This document shows positions 43,864 through 51,523 of a DNA stretch of 64,000 bases, one piece after another (position 1 is the stretch's first letter; the number at the start of each line of letters is the position of its first letter). The notes beneath the pieces were generated by a model that had not been told where the DNA came from, searched no databases, and saw only the letters and a program-made list of their open reading frames with translations. This DNA comes from Pseudoalteromonas phenolica (GTDB lineage: Bacteria; Pseudomonadota; Gammaproteobacteria; Enterobacterales; Alteromonadaceae), in the NCBI RefSeq assembly GCF_005886345.1, contig NZ_PNEC01000036.1, forward strand, positions 1-64,000, given 5' to 3'. The position numbers and the translations under genes are program-made.

Positions 43864-45176
43864 CCAAACACGCATCTAAAACAGGCGCCTTGTTCGCGTT
43901 GGATGTAAATGAGGTCGCCACCATGGTTCAACATAATCTGCCTTGAAAGGCTTAACCCTATGCCTGAGCCTTTTTGCTTGGTAGTAAAGAATGGCACGAA
44001 CATCATATCGACCACATGCTCTGCCACGCCCGGGCCGTTATCACTGACTTCAACATAGTGCTGGCCTGCTTCATTACAGCCTGTTTTTAATTGCACGCTT
44101 GCTGAAGTGTCGCCGCTGTTTTGCTGCACCGCTTCAATGGCGTTTTTGGTTAAGTTGATAAGTACTTGCTCAACCTGTGCGCTATCAAGCATAGTCAGTT
44201 GAGAGTGTGACACGTCCATCTGTAAATCGATATTAGCTGCACTGCAAGTTTGTTGATGAAGCTGAAATACGCCTTCAACTAATGGAGCAAGTTGCTCAGG
44301 GTTAAGCGTGGGCGTAGGTAAATTACTGACTTCTCTAAAGCGACCGATAAAGTCACCTAAATATTCGGTGCGTTTTGCCAGCGTTTTTAGCGCCATAGCC
44401 AAATCGTCTTTGTCTTCTTCATCATCAAAGGTGAGTGTTTCTGGTAAAAGGCTTTCACAGCTTTGTGCAATGGAGGCGAGCGGTGTGATGGAGTTGGCAA
44501 CTTCATGGGTGAGCACTTTGGTAAGCCGCTTATAGGCTTGTTGCTCTTTGTTTTGTAAGGCATCACGAATTGAGTGCAAGGTAATAATTTTGCGGATCTT
44601 ACCTTGAATATGGGCGACACTAACTTGTATAGACAAGGTGTCTTGTTGCTCACCATATTGCCAATTAGCAATGGTTTTGAGGCTGCGATCACAACTTGTG
44701 ACTAAGGGCGCGATATGGGCCAAATCATCACAATGGCGAACTGCTTTTCCGAGCAATTTGGCAACAGCTGGGTTTGATTCGATCACGTCGCCCGTGTCGT
44801 CACATACCACGACGGCCAAATCAATATGCACTAATAAGGCCTGTAAAAAGTGGGCCTGTTGCTCGGCATTAAAGCGCGCGCTCTGAATGTTTTCTTTGAT
44901 CTCTTCAAGGTGACTATGCATAGGGTGATGTTTACTCAAACCCAAAGAGCTATCGCCATTTGCCAAAGACTTTAAAACAAAACTCATGTGCTTGTTTTGT
45001 TTATTAAATTGAGAAATAAGCGAAAACAAAGTCGCACATGAAAATAAGCTTAAAAGCAGTAAAGTCGCTGAAAACCCTTCTTGTATATACAAGCTTGCGC
45101 TGGTGGTGATCAGCACGCAAAGTAACAAGATGGTGGCAAAAAATATCGTTGTAGGGTGCTTCGTAAAATAACTCAA
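43860..45176 (-). CDS. Sensor histidine kinase of a sigma-54 two-component system
   Basis: 438 residues. Two N-terminal helices (about 12-31 and 37-56) precede a PAS-like region (about 110-195), a phosphoacceptor helix with the conserved His in VLTHEVANSITPL (about residue 228) and a HATPase domain: N-box LINLTKNAIEAV, G1 SDNGPGV, G2 GSGIGLSLSRQ. The layout resembles NtrY/AtoS-type kinases that pair with NtrC-type regulators. It is 15 bases downstream of its cognate regulator gene. The input signal is unknown, but the regulated ABC exporter suggests envelope stress or a toxic peptide. The gene's tail is duplicated downstream. Confidence 0.93.
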   Translation of the reverse strand: MSYFTKHPTTIFFATILLLCVLITTSASLYIQEGFSATLLLLSLFSCATLFSLISQFNKQNKHMSFVLKSLANGDSSLGLSKHHPMHSHLEEIKENIQSARFNAEQQAHFLQALLVHIDLAVVVCDDTGDVIESNPAVAKLLGKAVRHCDDLAHIAPLVTSCDRSLKTIANWQYGEQQDTLSIQVSVAHIQGKIRKIITLHSIRDALQNKEQQAYKRLTKVLTHEVANSITPLASIAQSCESLLPETLTFDDEEDKDDLAMALKTLAKRTEYLGDFIGRFREVSNLPTPTLNPEQLAPLVEGVFQLHQQTCSAANIDLQMDVSHSQLTMLDSAQVEQVLINLTKNAIEAVQQNSGDTSASVQLKTGCNEAGQHYVEVSDNGPGVAEHVVDMMFVPFFTTKQKGSGIGLSLSRQIMLNHGGDLIYIQREQGACFRCVFG

Positions 45177-45191
45177 AATACTCAGCTCCGG

Positions 45192-46622
45192 TTATAAGTC
45201 GTATTTTTCGAGGCGGCGATACATGGCACCACGGGTTAAGCCCAGCGCTTTGGCCGCCTGCGATACATTACCCTGATAGTGCTTTAATGCAGCGCGAACG
45301 GTGCGATGTTCGAGTTCTTCTAGGTTGAAGGTGTCTGCATTAATCAATTGATCGCTCTCGCTTTGTGCTATTTCGGCTTGACTGTTTGGCGCGGTGGTAG
45401 TTACTTGGCCAACCACAGTGCTGATATCGAGAAGCTCACACTCACTTAAGATCACGGCACGTTCAATGGCATGGGCCAGCTCTCGCACGTTACCCGGCCA
45501 AGTGTAGGCACTCAAGGTTTGCAAATCGGTGTCACTAACACTTAATGTGCGTTTGTATTTGTGGCAGAAGTGCTCGAGGTAATAATTCACTAATAAGGGA
45601 ATATCTTCACTGCGCTCACGTAGCGGTGGTAAACGGATCTCAATGGTGTTGATACGGTAAAGTAAATCTTGTCTAAAACGCCCTTCGTCTACGGCTTGTT
45701 GTAAATTATCGTTGGTGGCACAAATGAGACGAATGTTCACATCTATGGCTTTATTGCCGCCAACGGGGGTGACTTGGCGGTTTTGTAGCGCGGCTAATAA
45801 GGTGGTTTGCTGGCTCAGTGGCAAGTTGCCAAGCTCATCTAAAAATAGGCTGCCTTCGTTGGCGAGCTCGAAACGACCGACTTTGTCTGCTTTGGCATCG
45901 GTGAACGCGCCTTTCTTATGACCGAACAGTTCACTTTCAAATAAGTTGTCAGCAATTGCACCCATGTCTAAGCTAATTAGTGCATTTTCGCGACGTAAAC
46001 TCGCTTGATGAATGGCATGTGCAGCGAGTTCTTTACCTGTACCACTCTCGCCGGTGATTAAAATATTGGCATCGGTTAACGCGGCTTTTTCAATGGTGCT
46101 AAATACTTGCTGCATGGCCGCACTTTGACCTAGAAAATCGAAGTTTTTACCACCTGCACCTTGATTAAGTGCTTGATTTAATCCTTGTGTTTGGCGAGTC
46201 AGTTGACCAACTTTCTGTTTGTCTTGGGCGTGCGCATAGGCAGCGGCGACCGCGCCTAAGAGTTGGTCGTTTTGCCATGGTTTGGCAACAAAATCAGCAG
46301 CGCCGGCTTTAATGGCATCAACGGCTAATTGAATATCGCCATACGCAGTCATGAGAAGCACTGCAATGCTGGGGTCTTGCTCAACGACTTTCTTTAACCA
46401 GTAAAACCCTTCTTTACCGCTTATGGCGTCTTGGCTGAAGTTCATATCGAGTAAGATCACATCAATAGGCTGCGCTTTGACGATCTCTTCAATATCAAAT
46501 GGGTTATCTGTGGTGTGTACTTTTTGATAGTGCTTTTTTAGCAGTAGCTTAGCCGCGATTAAAATATCAGTATTGTCGTCGACAATTAAAATGTGCCCAT
46601 CTTGCTTGGCTGTTTGCGTCAT
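45192..46622 (-). CDS. Sigma-54-dependent response regulator (NtrC family)
   Basis: 476 residues from the ATG at 46622 (AAGGACC just upstream); the longer frame adds 18 residues of no family resemblance. The receiver domain has its phospho-Asp in VILLDMNF. The AAA+ domain has Walker A GESGTGKE and Walker B SLFLDELG, and the sigma-54 contact loop reads GAFTDA rather than the usual GAFTGA. A Fis-type HTH closes the protein (NVSQAAKALGLTRGAMYRRL). It is divergent from the ABC operon, whose upstream region contains paired inverted repeats and a sigma-54-like promoter. Confidence 0.95.
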   Translation of the reverse strand: MTQTAKQDGHILIVDDNTDILIAAKLLLKKHYQKVHTTDNPFDIEEIVKAQPIDVILLDMNFSQDAISGKEGFYWLKKVVEQDPSIAVLLMTAYGDIQLAVDAIKAGAADFVAKPWQNDQLLGAVAAAYAHAQDKQKVGQLTRQTQGLNQALNQGAGGKNFDFLGQSAAMQQVFSTIEKAALTDANILITGESGTGKELAAHAIHQASLRRENALISLDMGAIADNLFESELFGHKKGAFTDAKADKVGRFELANEGSLFLDELGNLPLSQQTTLLAALQNRQVTPVGGNKAIDVNIRLICATNDNLQQAVDEGRFRQDLLYRINTIEIRLPPLRERSEDIPLLVNYYLEHFCHKYKRTLSVSDTDLQTLSAYTWPGNVRELAHAIERAVILSECELLDISTVVGQVTTTAPNSQAEIAQSESDQLINADTFNLEELEHRTVRAALKHYQGNVSQAAKALGLTRGAMYRRLEKYDL

Positions 46623-46661
46623 GGTCCTTGCCTGTTGGTTTTTTACTGATGCATATGTCAT

Positions 46662-46747
46662 GAGACCCCGAAACAAGTTCGGGGTGACACTGATTTTAGC
46701 CTGATGGATCTAAAACAATGAGTCATTCTGAACTAGTTTCAGAATCT
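46662..46747. repeat. Pair of related palindromes in opposite orientation
   Basis: One 27-bp palindrome (46662-46688; CCCCGAA...TTCGGGG) and a diverged copy (46721-46747; ATTCTGAA...TTCAGAAT) share the pattern GTCAyyCyGAACTwGTTTC in opposite orientation. They lie just upstream of the response-regulator start and might fold on each other. Palindromes of this type are scattered in many proteobacterial genomes. Confidence 0.7.
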
Positions 46748-46876
46748 ATTGCGTACGCGATGAGTTGCCGAACTAATTTGGATGATAGCAGTTTTAACGT
46801 TTATCAGGGTTTTGTACATCAGCTTTATTATTATCTCTTTTTAGCCTACCTCATTTAGCAACAGCACGTCTATTAA

Positions 46877-46930
46877 TGTGTTCATAAATGGACACATTGT
46901 GGTTTTCGATGTGTTCTGTTTCCGGACACT
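46877..46930 (+). promoter_or_regulatory. Two tandem inverted repeats, probable enhancer sites for the NtrC-type regulator
   Basis: Site 1 (46877-46896) is TGTGTTC-N6-GGACACA; site 2 (46910-46930) is TGTGTTC-N7-GGACACT. Starts are 33 bases apart, about three helical turns. They lie roughly 60-115 bases upstream of the sigma-54-like promoter, the usual position for bacterial enhancer binding. Their recognition by the adjacent regulator is inferred. Confidence 0.75.
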
Positions 46931-46988
46931 ATAATAATTATTAAAAACACAAAAATTTATAAAATGCTGATTTTTATGGGTTTAAAAG

Positions 46989-47006
46989 TTGGCATAGTGT
47001 TTGATT
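46989..47006 (+). promoter_or_regulatory. Sigma-54-like promoter of the ABC exporter operon
   Basis: TTGGCA-N5/6-TTTGAT has GG and GA ten bases apart, close to the -24/-12 consensus TGGCAC-N5-TTGC, with GA for GC at -12. It is about 73 bases before the adaptor start codon. The imperfect -12 element lowers certainty. Confidence 0.6.
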
Positions 47007-47078
47007 TATCTCTGCCATATTCTGACTTAGTTGTCGAAACGAAGATCGACCAAATTCTCAACGATTTAGAGGTGTGCT

Positions 47079-48329
47079 ATGGATAAGAAAATTGAACGTT
47101 CAGGATTACAAAAACATCTTAAGAAAGCGGTTGCTGCGGGTGTGCTGCTGAGCATTGCTGCTGCAGCATTCGCATTTACAGATTCGTCATCGGGTCGCAG
47201 TCAAAACTTATCACTAAGCAGTGTCACCATTAATGCGGTTGAGCAAGGCGCATTTGTCGATTCGTTAAGCCTTCGAGGTCAGGTTGTGCCAAAAACCACT
47301 ATTTACTTAGACACGATTGCGGGTGGACAAGTTGAAGAACGTTTGGTTGAACAGGGTACTTATGTGACTAAAGGTCAGCCTTTGGTTCGTTTGAGTAACA
47401 CCAGCTTACAGTTAGACGTGATGAGCCGCGAAGCGCAGGTGACTGAGCAGCTTAACTTCTTACGCAACACACAAATGAACATGGAAACCAGTCGTTTGAA
47501 CCTGCGTCGTGACTTATTAGAAATCGACTTACAAATTACCCATTTAGAGCGTCGTTACAAGCAATCTAAGCCACTGGTTGAGCGCGGTGTATTAGCCCAA
47601 GATAGACTTTCTGAAATCTCAGAAGATCTAGCTTACTACAAAGCGAGAAAAGAGCTGACCTTAGAGCGCCAAAAACAAGAAAATTCAATTCGTAAGGTGC
47701 AAGTCGAGCAGCTAGAAGACAGCGCCGAAATGCTACAGAAAAACTTACAGTTTGCCCGTGCAAATTTAGATAACTTATTAATAAAAGCGCCTGTTTCGGG
47801 TTACTTGAGTGAGCTTGATGTAGAAATGGGTGAATCAAAAAATCGCGGCGCGCGCCTTGGTCAAATTGATATTCCAAATGAATACAAATTAGTTGTGCGC
47901 TTAGATGAATTCTACTTAAACCAAGTTCAAAAGGGCATGGACGTCAACGTGCACTTAGATGGTGGCAGCGTGATGGCAAAAGTGAGCAAAATAGACAGCC
48001 GTGTAACCCAGTCGCAGTTTCAGGTTGAAGTAGCGTTACCAAGTGGCCAACAAGATATTAAACGTGGGCAAAGCATCGATGTTGAATTGATGTTAGGGGG
48101 CAACAAAGACAACGCATTATTACTAAAACGCGGCGCATTCTTTACCAGTTCAGGCGGTAACTGGGTGTACGTACTATCAAGCGATGGCAAAACAGCAGAG
48201 CGTCGCACCATTCGTTTAGGCAAGAAAAATCAAAATTATTACGAAGTGCTCGATGGCTTAAATGTGGGTGAGCAAGTGATCACCTCAGGCTACAGCAACT
48301 TCGACAAAGCACAGACATTAAAATTTTAA
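47079..48329 (+). CDS. MacA-like periplasmic adaptor of an ABC exporter
   Basis: 416 residues with one N-terminal helix (about 16-33), a lipoyl-like half-motif (AGGQVEERLVEQGTYVTKGQPLVRL), a coiled-coil hairpin (about 110-220), a second half-motif (IKAPVSGYLSELDV) and beta-barrel/membrane-proximal domains. It would link the permeases to an outer-membrane channel. It is the first gene of the sigma-54-driven operon, 11 bases before the ATPase. Confidence 0.9.
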   Translation: MDKKIERSGLQKHLKKAVAAGVLLSIAAAAFAFTDSSSGRSQNLSLSSVTINAVEQGAFVDSLSLRGQVVPKTTIYLDTIAGGQVEERLVEQGTYVTKGQPLVRLSNTSLQLDVMSREAQVTEQLNFLRNTQMNMETSRLNLRRDLLEIDLQITHLERRYKQSKPLVERGVLAQDRLSEISEDLAYYKARKELTLERQKQENSIRKVQVEQLEDSAEMLQKNLQFARANLDNLLIKAPVSGYLSELDVEMGESKNRGARLGQIDIPNEYKLVVRLDEFYLNQVQKGMDVNVHLDGGSVMAKVSKIDSRVTQSQFQVEVALPSGQQDIKRGQSIDVELMLGGNKDNALLLKRGAFFTSSGGNWVYVLSSDGKTAERRTIRLGKKNQNYYEVLDGLNVGEQVITSGYSNFDKAQTLKF

Positions 48330-48340
48330 GGACCAGACCC

Positions 48341-49048
48341 ATGATCAAATTAACTAACTTAAATCGCGTATTCCGTACTCAAGACGTTGAAACAACTGCT
48401 TTAAACGACATTAATTTAACCGTAGAACAAGGCGAGTTCGTTGCCATCATGGGCCCTTCTGGCTGTGGTAAGTCAACGCTGCTGTCTATTTTAGGTATGT
48501 TGGACTCACCGAGCTCAGGCAACTTTGATTTCGATGGTACCGACATCGCGGGTTACAACGAAAAGCAACTATCACAATTACGTAAAGCCTCAATTGGTTT
48601 TGTATTCCAAAGCTTTAACTTGATTGATGAGTTAACGGTATTCGAAAACGTTGAGCTGCCACTGCAATATCAAAACATCTCAAAAAATGAACGTAAACAG
48701 CGTGTTGAAGCTATCTTAAAACGTGTTGCTATCGACCACCGTGCCGATCATCTACCACAGCAACTATCAGGCGGTCAGCAGCAACGTGTGGCTGTTGCCC
48801 GTGCTTTAGTGATCAACCCTAAATTGGTTTTAGCCGACGAACCAACCGGTAACCTCGATTCTAAAAACGGTGAAGAAGTGATGACCATGCTGCGTGAATT
48901 AAACCGCGAAGGCACTACGGTGATCATGGTGACTCACTCAGAAAAAGAAGGCGCGTATGCTGACCGTTTAGTTCGTCTATTAGACGGTCAAATTATGCTA
49001 GACAAAGCCAATAGTGTTACTCAAGGACTAGAAAGCGAGGTTGCATAG
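48341..49048 (+). CDS. MacB/LolD-type ABC transporter ATPase
   Basis: 235 residues. Walker A GPSGCGKST at residues 38-46, signature LSGGQQQRVAVARAL, Walker B LVLADEPTGNLD and switch His in VTHSEKEG are all present. This subfamily powers mechanotransmission exporters (MacB) and lipoprotein or cell-division FtsX-like permeases. It is the only ATPase for four permeases that follow, the first two bases downstream. Confidence 0.95.
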   Translation: MIKLTNLNRVFRTQDVETTALNDINLTVEQGEFVAIMGPSGCGKSTLLSILGMLDSPSSGNFDFDGTDIAGYNEKQLSQLRKASIGFVFQSFNLIDELTVFENVELPLQYQNISKNERKQRVEAILKRVAIDHRADHLPQQLSGGQQQRVAVARALVINPKLVLADEPTGNLDSKNGEEVMTMLRELNREGTTVIMVTHSEKEGAYADRLVRLLDGQIMLDKANSVTQGLESEVA

Positions 49049-49050
49049 TT

Positions 49051-51447
49051 ATGATATTTAATTACCTAATCACGGCACTTCGTGCCTTTAAGCAACAAAA
49101 ACAACATTTTTTATTAAATGTAATTGGCTTGAGTGTGGGCCTGGCAGCGGCAATTTTAGTGGCATTGTTTGCGAAAAATGAATTGTCTTTTGATAAACAG
49201 CAACCTGATGCAGATCGTGTTTATCGTGTAGCCCAAGATTATTCAAAACTGGGTTTGGGTACTATCCCTATTTATAGTTATACACGGGGTACACAGGCAT
49301 TAGATTTTAGCCAAGTAGAAGATGTATTTGCGTTAAAAATGGTCGAGTTTACTCGTGAAGCTGAAGTAGATGTGAAGCACAATAATGAGGGATTTAAGCT
49401 TAATAATCTCTATGCTGCCACCGCGAATATTGAAGACTTTATTGCCATGGATGTGCTTGCAGGAAACATTAAAGAAGCTATGAGCACCCCTAACAGCTTA
49501 GCGTTGAGCGAATCTGAAGCGCTTCGCATTTTCGGCACTGTGAATGTCGTTGGTGAGACTTTAAATCATGCAAACGGCAGTTATACAGTCAGAGCGGTTT
49601 TTGCGGACTTGCCAGATAATACTCATTTTGGTTTTCAAGCTTTAGTGTATGCAGAGCATATCTCTGAAGACTTAGGCAATACAATACATTACGTATATTT
49701 AAAATTGACAGCCGGTACTGATATTCCAGCGCTAGAACAGCAATTAGCCGAACAGGCATTTACTGGTGATTTCAAAGGTAAGATATTTATAGAGCTTCAC
49801 TCAATACTCGACTTGCATTTAACAGCCAACTCACCATTTGAAATGAAAACAGGTGGTACTAAGCAAGTTGTTACTATTTGTATTGGTTTAAGTATTTTGC
49901 TTGTCTTAATCGCTAGTTTCAACTTCATCAATATGACAGTAGCACAATCGACGAAGCGCGCAAAAGAGGTGGGAGTTCGAAAAGCATTGGGTGCAAGCAA
50001 AACCCAATTAGTAAACCAGTTCTTGTCTGAATCTGTGTTAGTTGCAGTACTGTCTATGGTGCTTGCTTGTGTGTTAGTAGAATTGGTTATGCCAAGCTTT
50101 AATAATCTAGTCGATCGCGAATTGGTACTTAACTATGCGTCAAGCTTTGGCGCGGGTATTGTGGTTGTTGCTATTGTCGTGGGTGTGCTGGCTGGCCTAT
50201 ATCCTGCGTTCTTTATTTCATCATTCAGTGCCAAGCGTGTATTAAGTGGTGATTTACAGCGTGGCAGTACTGCAATCTGGGTTCGTAAAAGCTTACTTAC
50301 CTTTCAAGCTTCTTTAGCAATAGGGTTGATCATTGGTTCTGCTACATTACTACAGCAATTATCGCATCTACAAAACTTGCCACTAGGCTATCAAACAGCG
50401 CAGCGTTTAGTTATTTCTGAAGTGCCAGTTGGTCAAGTATTCACTCAGCAGCCAAGTACGGTTGTCAATAAATTACTTGCGATTGAGGGGGTGCAACATG
50501 TGGGAATTATCGACACACAACTAACTCGTTCTATCAATAACACGCTTAGACCAACATGGCCAAATGGCGAATATTCTGGTGGTATCACCCCTATTGTTGG
50601 CACAAGCTTTGAGGTTGTAAAAAGTTTAGGGCTAGAGCTGTTAGCTGGTCGTGACTTTAGCCGTGAGTTTGCTGGTGATTGGGCGAACAGAGTTGATGGC
50701 ATCACACATGTTGGCACGATTGTAACTGAAACGGTGGCAAAGCAAGCAGGCTTTACCAATGTCGCCGATATTATAGGTAAATCAATCAAAGATGTTGGCC
50801 GTAATGTTGATATGCGCGTGGTTGGTGTGGTTGCGGATGTAAAAATTGGTAATGCACAAAATGCCAATACAGACATTATGTTCCTACTAGGTTTTAGTTA
50901 CTTCAATCCAACTTCTGAAGTAGTGCTGACGGTGAATCCACACAATGTGGTGAGTATTAGACAGCAAGCTGCAGAAGTCTTAGCTCAACATGCCAATGTG
51001 TTCGAACCTAAAATCGAATTACTGTCTGACAGCTATAAAGAAGTATTAAAAGGCGATCAGCGTATCTCTCAAGTAGTACTTATCTTTACAGGCCTTGCGG
51101 TGTTCTTAACCTGTTTAGGTACGTTTGGCTTAGCGTCATTCTCAGCCGCCCGTCGTCAAAAAGAAGTCGCGGTTCGTAAGGTGCTTGGCGCATCACGTAT
51201 CAGCATTGTGAACATCTTAGCGAAAGAGTTCTTAGTGTTAGTCGTTGTGAGTATCGCCATTGCCTACCCAGTAACCTACTTACTGGTTGGTGACTGGTTA
51301 GCCAATTTTAACGACCGTATTGATCAGGTCATGTGGGTGTATGGTGTTGCCGCAATGGCTGTTGCTGCAATTACATGGGTAACAGTGGCAGCGCTTGCTT
51401 TTAAAGCCGCCAGTACGCGTCCTTCGTTAATTCTACGATATGAATAA
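49051..51447 (+). CDS. ABC permease 1 of four (FtsX/MacB-like, ~800 residues)
   Basis: 798 residues. An N-terminal helix (about 20-42) is followed by a large periplasmic MacB_PCD-like domain, three helices with an FtsX domain (about 275-395, KRAKEVGVRKALGAS), another helix near 412, a second periplasmic domain, and a C-terminal FtsX domain (about 680-790, RRQKEVAVRKVLGASR). This is the double-length permease architecture. It ends KAASTRPSLILRYE, as do its three neighbours in close variants. It follows the ATPase by two bases. Confidence 0.93.
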   Translation: MIFNYLITALRAFKQQKQHFLLNVIGLSVGLAAAILVALFAKNELSFDKQQPDADRVYRVAQDYSKLGLGTIPIYSYTRGTQALDFSQVEDVFALKMVEFTREAEVDVKHNNEGFKLNNLYAATANIEDFIAMDVLAGNIKEAMSTPNSLALSESEALRIFGTVNVVGETLNHANGSYTVRAVFADLPDNTHFGFQALVYAEHISEDLGNTIHYVYLKLTAGTDIPALEQQLAEQAFTGDFKGKIFIELHSILDLHLTANSPFEMKTGGTKQVVTICIGLSILLVLIASFNFINMTVAQSTKRAKEVGVRKALGASKTQLVNQFLSESVLVAVLSMVLACVLVELVMPSFNNLVDRELVLNYASSFGAGIVVVAIVVGVLAGLYPAFFISSFSAKRVLSGDLQRGSTAIWVRKSLLTFQASLAIGLIIGSATLLQQLSHLQNLPLGYQTAQRLVISEVPVGQVFTQQPSTVVNKLLAIEGVQHVGIIDTQLTRSINNTLRPTWPNGEYSGGITPIVGTSFEVVKSLGLELLAGRDFSREFAGDWANRVDGITHVGTIVTETVAKQAGFTNVADIIGKSIKDVGRNVDMRVVGVVADVKIGNAQNANTDIMFLLGFSYFNPTSEVVLTVNPHNVVSIRQQAAEVLAQHANVFEPKIELLSDSYKEVLKGDQRISQVVLIFTGLAVFLTCLGTFGLASFSAARRQKEVAVRKVLGASRISIVNILAKEFLVLVVVSIAIAYPVTYLLVGDWLANFNDRIDQVMWVYGVAAMAVAAITWVTVAALAFKAASTRPSLILRYE

Positions 51448-51523
51448 CCTCTAAGTTGAAATTGGTCATTGTAGAAGTGCAATGGCCAACCATGATGAGT
51501 TTTAAGAACCAAAGGAAAATAAG

